Source: Candidatus Gastranaerophilales bacterium (GTDB lineage Bacteria > Cyanobacteriota > Vampirovibrionia > Gastranaerophilales > Gastranaerophilaceae). Taken from it: DNA of 5,741 nucleotides. Made by a program: the position numbers and the translations under genes. Of the stretch, positions 1 through 5,186 are shown piece after piece; the first letter of the stretch is position 1; every line of letters starts with the position of its first letter. The DNA lies in assembly GCA_944325615.1 (NCBI GenBank), contig CALVAU010000216.1:1-5741 (forward strand), given 5' to 3'. The notes under the pieces are model-generated. The model searched no databases and was not told where the DNA came from. It saw nothing but the letters and a program-made list of their open reading frames with translations.

Positions 1-130
1 ACCAAACTCGGTACAGTATGATTTTAGCAAATAAATTTTTATTTTCAAGTCCTTATTTTTATTGCTTGATAAATTTGAACTTTATTAAAAAAAATGACAT
101 ATTATTAATATTCTTGCTTTTTTTATCACC

Positions 131-147
131 TATTATGTAACATAATA
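131..147. repeat. Inverted repeat TATTATG-TAA-CATAATA, candidate operator
   Basis: Two perfect 7-bp arms (131-137 and 141-147) flank a 3-nt centre. The site is 57-73 nt upstream of the LuxR-type start codon. It has the size and symmetry of a binding site for a dimeric regulator, and its AT-only arms and 3-nt centre make a terminator unlikely. Its centre contains ATGTAACA, which recurs at 459-466 and, inverted, at 5654-5661. The symmetry is directly visible; the regulatory role is inferred. Confidence 0.4.
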
Positions 148-156
148 ATAGGCAAT

Positions 157-174
157 AGTTGAGCATGCTTAACT
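157..174. repeat. 18-bp near-perfect palindrome, candidate operator
   Basis: AGTTGAGCATGCTTAACT is symmetric about the centre of GCATGC except for one mismatched pair (161 against 170). It ends 29 nt before the LuxR-type start codon and its centre is about 26 bp from the centre of the repeat at 131-147. LuxR-family proteins commonly bind dyads of about this length, so autoregulation is possible. That is inference from position and symmetry only. Confidence 0.4.
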
Positions 175-203
175 TAGATCTATGATGGAGAAAGGCAAGG
201 TGT

Positions 204-425
204 ATGATCACTAATTTAGAAGCCATAAAAGAATATGAACTTACCGAAAGAGAAGTTTTAATTCTAGGGTTAATGACAGAAGGTTGCGATAATAGAGAAA
301 TCGCTAATAAAATTTATATCAGTATTCATACTGTAAAAGCTCATGTCAGTGCTATTATAAAAAAATTAAATGCAAAAAATCGGACTCATGCTGCTTGCAA
401 AGCTGTTAGAATAGGTATTTGTTAG
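204..425 (+). CDS. Small LuxR/GerE-type DNA-binding protein
   Basis: This 73-residue protein is almost entirely one GerE-type helix-turn-helix domain. It aligns without gaps to the family core: LTERE at 13-17, G27, REIA at 31-34, the recognition helix SIHTVKAHVSAIIKKL at 40-55, then R60 and A63. There is no receiver, autoinducer-binding or other sensor domain, so it is a stand-alone regulator or one that depends on a partner. Cysteines lie at 28, 65 and 73, the last being the C-terminal residue. Cyanobacteria have a similarly small LuxR-type regulator, PedR, whose activity depends on a C-terminal-region cysteine and thioredoxin; orthology here is only a possibility. The ATG is supported by AAAGG at 191-195, 8 nt upstream. 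Two dyads lie upstream. The amidase gene follows 94 nt downstream with its own promoter, so a shared operon is not required. The fold assignment is secure; the targets are unknown. Confidence 0.88.
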   Translation: MITNLEAIKEYELTEREVLILGLMTEGCDNREIANKIYISIHTVKAHVSAIIKKLNAKNRTHAACKAVRIGIC

Positions 426-469
426 ATTTCTACCTTATTATCCAAGTGAGTAAATTTAATGTAACAATT

Positions 470-498
470 TTGAATCTTTCATAAATTCTTATTATAAT
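470..498 (+). promoter_or_regulatory. Sigma-70-type promoter for the amidase-murI pair
   Basis: TTGAAT at 470-475 and a perfect TATAAT at 493-498 are separated by 17 nt, the optimal spacing. Transcription would start near 505, giving a very short leader of about 15 nt before the ATG at 520. The purine-rich stretch GGGTGGGA at 503-510 lies 9 nt before the ATG and is the likely ribosome binding site. The octamer ATGTAACA sits just upstream of the -35 box at 459-466. Confidence 0.72.
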
Positions 499-519
499 AT
501 TAGGGTGGGATATTAGTTT

Positions 520-2361
520 ATGAAAATAATCTTCAAAATTTTTATATTATTTTTTCTGTTTATTTGTACATTTGCTCAAACAGTATCAGCAGAAGATGTA
601 TATAAAGTAACGTCTTTCAATTATGATACTTCAAACTCTTTTATACTTCTTACTGTCCCAGACACAATTGAAGAACCTGTATTAAAAAGTATAAAAGTTG
701 TTAAAATGGAGAACCCGACAAGGGCATATTTTGATATTAATTCTTCTGTTTTGACAACCCCCAAACAGGATTGGTCGTTTACTGCAAACGGGCTTAAGCA
801 GGTTGTAGTAAGTCAATTTTCGACAAATCCTGACGTTGTTAGAGTTGTTATGTACTTTGATGATGACTTTGATTTCTCCAAAGTACATTTTTACAGGATA
901 AAAAATAATATAATCGTTCAATTTAAAGATATACAAACTAAAAACGATTATTTTCAAAATATTTACAGAGACGACCACGCCTCAGCCAGTGATTTTTATG
1001 AATATCTCACAATGACAACACCGGAAATTCCTAAAGATGATGTTGTTACTCAAATTCAAGATGCGTTTAATACTCAGCATACATCAAGAAAAGAGCTTAA
1101 ATTAAATACAAAATATTACATAGATAGTATCACTCCAAAGCAAAATGCGGTATTATTAAATGGTTTTGGCTCTATCACAATTGAAAAACCGATGATTTTG
1201 TCAAACCCTTTAAGGATTGTATATGATATCCCAAATACACTAGTAAAAGGGGATATAAGAAATACTGAATATAAAATAGGTGATTATGATTCTGTTAAAA
1301 TCGGTCAATTTTCAGTTAATAAAGCAAGAATTGTAATCACAACTAATGATGTGAAAAAATATATTCCTATTATCTCAAGTGATAATCAATCATTACTTAT
1401 TGCAAATACCGACAAAATAGGGAATTACAATCTATTTTCAAATATTTCCAACATGATTTCATATTCTAATGAAAAAATAGATTCTCAGACAAATGCTATG
1501 ACACTTGCTTTTACTGCACCTGTCGTGCACGGGATAAACAGAACAAATGAAGAACTAACGCTTTATTTATATAACGTAGAAAACTATAACGAAAACGATT
1601 TTCAAACAGCATTTAGCGGAACAGCATTCGCTAAAGCTCAAGTAAGTCTTATACCTAAAATAGGTTTAAAACTTACAATACCTCTTGAACAAAACAGCTT
1701 AGTAAATACGTTTTTGGGAGCAGATGGTAAAGCTTTAAAAGTTATAGTTAAAGCACCTAAAAAACAATCTATTATTTCAGAAATAATAGCACCACCATCA
1801 ACACAACCAAAACCTCAAGGTAAAGGCATTAGAAAGGTAGTAATTGATGCCGGACACGGAGGAAGTGATTATGGTGCTATAAGATGTAATATTAATGAAA
1901 AAGATATAACATTAGATGTTGCAAAACAAGTAAGAGATATGCTTGTCAAAAAAGGTTATATTGTCCAAATGACAAGAGACGGAGATGAATATGTCTCATT
2001 GCAGGATCGTGTTGCAATCAGCGAAAACTTTGAACCTGATATTTTCATAAGCATTCACGTAAACTCAAGCACAGGCACAGAAGCAAGCGGAGTAGAAACA
2101 CATTATTACCACCAAGAAAGTCTTTTACTTGCGCAGACTCTGCATGCAGCTTTAGCAAGTGCAATTGATACCAAAAACAGAGGTCTGTTCAAATCAAAAT
2201 TCTATGTAATTAATCACACAACAGATCCTGCAATATTAATGGAAATCGGATTTATATCAAATGATAAAGAAAGAGCAGAACTTAACGGTCCTGCAAGGAG
2301 AAAGGCAACAGCAAAAGCTATTGTAGAAGGAGTTGAGAACTATTATAAACAAATCAAATAA
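520..2361 (+). CDS. amiC: Secreted N-acetylmuramoyl-L-alanine amidase with AMIN-like modules
   Basis: This is a 613-residue zinc amidase (Amidase_3 family) that cleaves the bond between N-acetylmuramic acid and the L-alanine of the stem peptide. Enzymes of this type separate daughter cells and remodel the wall. Residues 1-24 form a signal peptide (a lysine, a long hydrophobic core, then VSA before E25), so it acts outside the cytoplasmic membrane. Two beta-rich regions at about 27-137 and 198-296 look like AMIN domains, which target amidases to septal wall or envelope. A third beta-rich segment lies at about 325-415, and a proline-rich linker at 424-436. The catalytic domain spans about 439-609 and is complete: zinc ligands H446 (DAGHGG), E460 (NEKD) and H513 (SIHVN), plus catalytic E575 (MEIGF). 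The start is supported by the upstream promoter and purine-rich site. murI overlaps the 3' end. The amiC-type name reflects domain layout; the exact ortholog is uncertain. Confidence 0.93.
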   Translation: MKIIFKIFILFFLFICTFAQTVSAEDVYKVTSFNYDTSNSFILLTVPDTIEEPVLKSIKVVKMENPTRAYFDINSSVLTTPKQDWSFTANGLKQVVVSQFSTNPDVVRVVMYFDDDFDFSKVHFYRIKNNIIVQFKDIQTKNDYFQNIYRDDHASASDFYEYLTMTTPEIPKDDVVTQIQDAFNTQHTSRKELKLNTKYYIDSITPKQNAVLLNGFGSITIEKPMILSNPLRIVYDIPNTLVKGDIRNTEYKIGDYDSVKIGQFSVNKARIVITTNDVKKYIPIISSDNQSLLIANTDKIGNYNLFSNISNMISYSNEKIDSQTNAMTLAFTAPVVHGINRTNEELTLYLYNVENYNENDFQTAFSGTAFAKAQVSLIPKIGLKLTIPLEQNSLVNTFLGADGKALKVIVKAPKKQSIISEIIAPPSTQPKPQGKGIRKVVIDAGHGGSDYGAIRCNINEKDITLDVAKQVRDMLVKKGYIVQMTRDGDEYVSLQDRVAISENFEPDIFISIHVNSSTGTEASGVETHYYHQESLLLAQTLHAALASAIDTKNRGLFKSKFYVINHTTDPAILMEIGFISNDKERAELNGPARRKATAKAIVEGVENYYKQIK

Positions 2362-3145
2362 TAATAACCCTATAGGATTTTTTGACTCAGGTGTCGGCGG
2401 AGTAACCGTCTATGAACAAGTAAAAAAACTATTACCAAACGAAAATTATCTCTATTTTGGGGATACCAAAAATATGCCTTATGGAGAAAAATCTCAAACA
2501 CAACTTTTAGAATTTGCCGATAAAATATTCAAATTTTTGGAAGACAAAAAAGCAAAAGCTGTTATAATGGCTTGCAATACAACCTCTGCTGTTGTCTATG
2601 AAAAATTAAAAAACAATTATAACTTTGAAGTATATCCCATAATCCAATCGGTAGCAAAGGAAATTTCAACTTTACCGATAAAAAAAATAGGTGTTTTTGC
2701 AACGCATGCAACAATCAATACGCACTGCTATAAAACTGAGATTCAAAAACATAACCCGAATATGGAAGTAATAGAAATAGCTTGCCCTGGTTGGGTAAAA
2801 ATAGTTGAAAATGGCCAAGAAAAATCACTCGAAGCCGAAATCGCAGTTAAAGAAAAATTAGAAGAAATGCAAAAATTCAGTCCTGAAAAAATAATTTTAG
2901 GATGCACTCATTATCCGTATTTGCTTGAAGTTCTATCAAAATTTGCACAGAAAGAAACTTTCATAAACCCTTCAATTGAGTTTGCAAAAATAATTCAACA
3001 AGATTTGAAAGCAAAATCTCTTTTAAACGAGACAATTGGTGAAAAATTTGAAAAATTTTACGTAAGCAAATCCCCTGAAAATTTCAAAAAATCAGCATCA
3101 ATGTTCCACGAAATAAAAGAAATCCCGGAGCTAGTAAATTTATAA
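2333..3145 (+). CDS. murI: Glutamate racemase
   Basis: MurI interconverts L- and D-glutamate in the cytoplasm, without a cofactor, to supply D-glutamate for the peptidoglycan stem peptide. Family motifs are clear: FFDSGVGG at 16-23, GDTKNMPYG at 43-51, the first catalytic cysteine in MACNTTSA (C81) and the second in LGCTHYP (C191). The length of about 270 residues is normal. The start is unusual. A stop at 2324-2326 closes the frame upstream and there is no ATG or GTG before the conserved core, so the first ordinary option is TTG at 2333, directly abutting GGAG at 2329-2332. An ATT at 2342 would sit 9 nt after that same GGAG and is a real alternative. Either start lies inside the amidase gene (29- or 20-nt overlap), which implies one transcript and probably translational coupling. 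The 3' end converges on the prepilin-like gene with a 7-nt gap. Confidence 0.95.
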   Translation: MRTIINKSNNNNPIGFFDSGVGGVTVYEQVKKLLPNENYLYFGDTKNMPYGEKSQTQLLEFADKIFKFLEDKKAKAVIMACNTTSAVVYEKLKNNYNFEVYPIIQSVAKEISTLPIKKIGVFATHATINTHCYKTEIQKHNPNMEVIEIACPGWVKIVENGQEKSLEAEIAVKEKLEEMQKFSPEKIILGCTHYPYLLEVLSKFAQKETFINPSIEFAKIIQQDLKAKSLLNETIGEKFEKFYVSKSPENFKKSASMFHEIKEIPELVNL

Positions 3146-3152
3146 TTTAAAA

Positions 3153-3833
3153 CTACCAAGGATAATCCTTTTTGATTTTCCAATTATCTCCAATTATTTT
3201 TGATGCACAATATGTACCATCACCATTTTTAGAACAATTTGAATTTATTTCATCTATCGGTTTGTCATATCCTAAAGGCAGAATTCCTTTATTACCTTTT
3301 TCCGAAACTCTTTCAAAAATAAAAGTATCATTACCTAATCGATTTGGTAATTTTGCTCCATTTATATCAACAATTAGCCAATCATTTTCAATAACAGTAT
3401 TTGTTCCCCAAATGCTAGAAAAAATTACGACAAGAATTCCATCCGAGAAATAAAATGTTGTTCTTGTTGCTGGAGTAACTACATAATACCTAAAAGGATT
3501 TCCATTAACTTGCATCCAAGGTTGAGAGCTTTCAAACCCACAATCTGTATATGTTTTACAAACATGAACTGAATTTAAGTAAGGCTTCCAATATATATTA
3601 AAATAACTCTCCGCACCTAAAACATGAGCTGAATCCCAATATTTATAGTCTTCATGATCAACTTCCGAGCGTAATAAAGCTTGATTTAGAGTTGTATATA
3701 CTTTTTTAAGCTTTACTATCGTCACATTTTTTTGATATTTCCCGATTAATGCAGGCAACGTAATAGCAACTATAATGCCTATTATCCCAAGCGTTATCAA
3801 AACTTCAGCCATCGTAAAAGCTCTTAATCTCAT
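3153..3833 (-). CDS. Prepilin-like protein with type IV pilin N-terminus
   Basis: This 226-residue protein begins MRLRAFTMAEVLITLGIIG, a class III prepilin signal. The short basic leader would be cut by prepilin peptidase after A5, leaving F6 as the methylated N-terminus, with E10 as the conserved Glu5 of the mature protein. Residues 6-31 form the hydrophobic helix used for membrane anchoring and filament packing. The soluble domain has two close cysteine pairs, C92/C98 and C200/C209, likely disulfides, and ends in DYPW. It is probably a pseudopilin or minor pilin of a type IV pilus or type II secretion-like apparatus. Proteins of this layout occur in many copies in Gastranaerophilales genomes; the substrate or role is unknown. 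The frame stays open to a GTG at 3887, but the ATG at 3833 is preferred because GAGG (minus strand, 3844-3841) lies 7 nt upstream and the pilin leader starts there. No other pilus gene is visible nearby. Confidence 0.88.
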   Translation of the reverse strand: MRLRAFTMAEVLITLGIIGIIVAITLPALIGKYQKNVTIVKLKKVYTTLNQALLRSEVDHEDYKYWDSAHVLGAESYFNIYWKPYLNSVHVCKTYTDCGFESSQPWMQVNGNPFRYYVVTPATRTTFYFSDGILVVIFSSIWGTNTVIENDWLIVDINGAKLPNRLGNDTFIFERVSEKGNKGILPLGYDKPIDEINSNCSKNGDGTYCASKIIGDNWKIKKDYPW

Positions 3834-3840
3834 ACATAGT

Positions 3841-3844
3841 CCTC
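3841..3844 (-). promoter_or_regulatory. Ribosome binding site fixing the prepilin start
   Basis: On the minus strand AGAGGA precedes the ATG at 3833 with a 7-nt gap between GAGG and the ATG. This is the only good Shine-Dalgarno match near the gene and argues against the upstream GTG at 3887, which would add 18 residues ahead of the prepilin leader. Confidence 0.75.
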
Positions 3845-3865
3845 TATTCTTTAGTCTATATTTAT

Positions 3866-3877
3866 CTACTATAGTAG
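3866..3877. promoter_or_regulatory. Perfect palindrome CTACTATAGTAG, candidate operator (distal copy)
   Basis: This 12-bp sequence is its own reverse complement. Its core ACTATAGT (3868-3875) is repeated at 3888-3895, centre to centre exactly 20 bp, about two helical turns. It lies in the predicted 5' leader of the prepilin-like gene. A second possible -10 (TATAGT, 3873-3868 on the minus strand) sits inside it, 19 nt from TTGACT at 3898-3893. It is a probable binding site for the adjacent Xre-type repressor. Confidence 0.55.
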
Positions 3878-3887
3878 TTATATACAC

Positions 3888-3895
3888 ACTATAGT
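3888..3895. promoter_or_regulatory. Perfect palindrome ACTATAGT, candidate operator (promoter copy)
   Basis: This is the second copy of the 8-bp palindrome. Read on the minus strand it includes TATAGT, the proposed -10 box of the prepilin-like gene, so a protein bound here would cover the promoter. The Xre-type gene starts 39 nt away on the plus strand. The repeat and the overlap are seen directly; repressor binding is inferred. Confidence 0.55.
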
Positions 3896-3916
3896 CAATA
3901 GATAGTTTTTTGTCAA
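3888..3916 (-). promoter_or_regulatory. Near-consensus promoter for the prepilin-like gene
   Basis: On the minus strand a perfect TTGACA (3916-3911) is followed after 17 nt by TATAGT (3893-3888, five of six consensus positions). Transcription would begin near 3881, giving a leader of about 48 nt that contains the distal palindrome and the GAGG ribosome binding site. The -35 box lies only 18-23 nt from the start codon of the divergent Xre-type gene, so the two promoters are packed back to back. Confidence 0.7.
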
Positions 3917-3933
3917 TGATTTAGAATTGAAAA

Positions 3934-4158
3934 ATGTTGAAAGAAGAATTTCTTAAAGAACTCGGGTTTAGTATAAAAATTAAACGAATGCGTTTAAAAA
4001 TTTCGCAAGAAAAGTTAGCAGAACTTACAGACTGCAGCACATCTTATATAGGCTTTATAGAACGTGGTGAAAAAAGTATTTCTTTATTTAATTTTTTGAA
4101 AATAGCATCCGTCTTAGAATTAGACATTAGAGAAATATCTCAGCTTTTAGAAAAATAA
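3934..4158 (+). CDS. Small Xre/Cro-C1-type transcriptional regulator
   Basis: This 74-residue protein is a single HTH_3 (Cro/C1) domain. Helix one ends at KRMRLKIS, SQEKLAELTDCS (24-35) is the helix-turn part, TSYIGFIERGEKSIS (36-50) holds the recognition helix and the typical IERGE motif, and SLFNFLKIASVLELDI (50-65) matches the closing helices. There is no sensor or protease domain, so it probably acts as a dimeric repressor. It is divergent from the prepilin-like gene across a 100-bp gap with twin palindromes, making that gene and itself the natural targets. The ATG has no Shine-Dalgarno sequence; a -10-like TAGAAT at 3922-3927 ends 6 nt before it, so a leaderless mRNA is possible. No in-frame upstream start exists, since ATG-ATT-TAG at 3916 closes at once. 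It could be phage- or island-derived, but no other mobile gene is visible. Confidence 0.85.
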   Translation: MLKEEFLKELGFSIKIKRMRLKISQEKLAELTDCSTSYIGFIERGEKSISLFNFLKIASVLELDIREISQLLEK

Positions 4159-4162
4159 CTAA

Positions 4163-5134
4163 TTATATTAACTCAAGACAATCATCATAAGTTTCGACTT
4201 CGATAATTTTATCAGATTTAAAGAGTTTTGAATTAGTCACATTGAGTTTTGTAGAATTTTCTTTCACCGCAAAAATTTTTATATTTCTTTTCAAAGCTTC
4301 AAAAACTGGAGTTGCACCTAACGAATCAAAAGGCATTATCAAATGATCAAGATTATCTATCGAAATACCTCCATTTTTGACAAATTTTGGAGCATTATGA
4401 AGTCCCAACAAAACACAAGGTAAAAAAGTCGGTGTGATATATTCTGAAGCAGCTTTTGGATTGACAATATCCGTTGATATTGAAAAATCTTCAAATGCTG
4501 GAGAATGTGCACATGGTATTTGAAATTTTTGAGAAACACAATGCGAAATTATACCCTCTACACCGCCTACAGGATCGACTCCAGCTCCGTTTTGATAATC
4601 AAGATTCTCATCTTCAGGATCTTCAAAAAGGCATACTATTGCAACAGCTTGAGCACCGTTTTTTATAAGCTTTTCAACAGCTTCATAAACAGTTTCAATA
4701 TTTTTTACACCGCCTGTCGAAATTCCATTTTCATCAATATAAAACTCAACACCGACATTGTTTTTGGTAATTTCATACCCGATTACATCAACACCATATA
4801 CCGTTTTAACTGCACCTATCGTATTTATATGAATATTCAAAACCTCTTGCGGTATGGCTTTGTCAAATACGACTCCGATTTTATTATTTTCTGAGGGTTG
4901 GAAATTCAAATTCCCTTTAAAAAACTCATCCAAACTATACCCTTCAATATAGAACATATTATCATTAATACCTGAAAACACACCTGCATTAACTACATTT
5001 GGATTTACAATAAGTTTGGATTTTTTAGAAAATTTTCTTGCATAAGTACTTGCATCCCCGGCATATCCGCCTATACTTGCACCAATACCTGTCGGGACTA
5101 TAAATGCTCCAAGTTTTTCTCCGTTATCTAACAT
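4163..5134 (-). CDS. DUF3326 family protein of unknown function
   Basis: This 323-residue protein belongs to DUF3326, a family conserved in cyanobacteria and photosynthetic eukaryotes whose reaction is not established as far as I know. Recognisable blocks are the glycine-rich N-terminal motif VPTGIGASIGGYAGDA (13-28), NPNVVNAG (44-51), YIEGYSLDEF (62-71), NGAGVDPVGGVEGIISH (182-198), IPCAHSPAF (206-214) and TFLPCVLLGL (236-245). The repeated glycine motifs and invariant D, H and C residues suggest an enzyme or ligand-binding protein. No signal peptide or membrane segment is apparent, so it is likely cytoplasmic. The ATG at 5134 lacks a Shine-Dalgarno sequence, but TATAAT (minus strand, 5148-5143) ends 8 nt before it, suggesting a leaderless transcript; otherwise it would need read-through from the gene upstream. 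It converges with the Xre-type gene with a 4-nt gap. Family call is confident from the motifs; function is unknown. Confidence 0.88.
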   Translation of the reverse strand: MLDNGEKLGAFIVPTGIGASIGGYAGDASTYARKFSKKSKLIVNPNVVNAGVFSGINDNMFYIEGYSLDEFFKGNLNFQPSENNKIGVVFDKAIPQEVLNIHINTIGAVKTVYGVDVIGYEITKNNVGVEFYIDENGISTGGVKNIETVYEAVEKLIKNGAQAVAIVCLFEDPEDENLDYQNGAGVDPVGGVEGIISHCVSQKFQIPCAHSPAFEDFSISTDIVNPKAASEYITPTFLPCVLLGLHNAPKFVKNGGISIDNLDHLIMPFDSLGATPVFEALKRNIKIFAVKENSTKLNVTNSKLFKSDKIIEVETYDDCLELI

Positions 5135-5142
5135 ATAATAAT

Positions 5143-5148
5143 ATTATA
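5143..5148 (-). promoter_or_regulatory. Candidate -10 box for a leaderless DUF3326 transcript
   Basis: A perfect TATAAT on the minus strand ends 8 nt before the DUF3326 ATG, placing the expected transcription start at or within a couple of bases of the start codon. No good -35 is seen at 17-18 nt (GCTTTT or GGCTTT). The region is nearly all A and T, so a chance match is quite possible. Confidence 0.35.
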
Positions 5149-5150
5149 AT

Positions 5151-5181
5151 AAATAAGCGGACTTTAAAAGCCCGCTTATTT
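5151..5181 (-). terminator. Hairpin terminator after the acidic helical protein gene
   Basis: Arms AAATAAGCGG (5151-5160) and CCGCTTATTT (5172-5181) are perfectly complementary over 10 bp, with an 11-nt loop that can partly pair further (CTTT with AAAG). The hairpin starts 5 nt after the minus-strand stop at 5187-5189, and the sequence beyond it on that strand is U-rich (TTATTTATTATAATATTATT, including the stem end). It would separate the upstream gene from DUF3326. The U tract is interrupted, so termination may be incomplete. Confidence 0.75.
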
Positions 5182-5186
5182 CATTA

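Larger units (their letters stand above)
1..203. other. Intergenic region upstream of the LuxR-type gene
   Basis: This stretch is very AT-rich and holds no convincing gene. The first bases could be the tail of an upstream plus-strand gene, since two frames close at 19-21 and 32-34, but the fragments are too short to judge. A weak promoter candidate lies at 75-103 (TTGAAC, 17-nt spacer, CATATT). Two inverted repeats at 131-147 and 157-174 are listed separately. No strong terminator is visible; the AT-only repeat near 29-44 has no GC in its stem. Confidence 0.5.

Noticed and set aside
29..45. AAATAAA/TTTTATTT hairpin as a terminator of an upstream gene
   Set aside because: The stem is all A and T and would be unstable; no upstream gene end can be confirmed.
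18..140. A 40-residue hydrophobic reading frame on the plus strand
   Set aside because: No ribosome binding site, composition explained by AT-rich sequence, and it ends inside the dyad at 131-147.
682..978. A 98-codon minus-strand frame inside the amidase gene
   Set aside because: It lies wholly under a well-supported signal-peptide/AMIN coding region and its translation resembles no protein.
3158..3174. AAGGAT-A-ATCCTT followed by T-rich sequence as a murI terminator
   Set aside because: The realistic stem is only about 4 bp with a 5-nt loop, and the sequence encodes the conserved DYPW end of the prepilin-like protein.
3172..3453. A 93-codon plus-strand frame opposite the prepilin-like gene
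   Set aside because: It is the antisense of a recognisable prepilin-type protein, with no upstream signals.
3834..3887. N-terminal extension of the prepilin-like protein from a GTG at 3887
   Set aside because: It would put 18 residues ahead of a normal prepilin leader, has no ribosome binding site, and runs through the predicted promoter and palindrome. The ATG at 3833 has GAGG at 7 nt.
4357..4894. Several frames of 60-129 codons within the DUF3326 gene on both strands
   Set aside because: All overlap conserved DUF3326 blocks in other frames and their translations look random.
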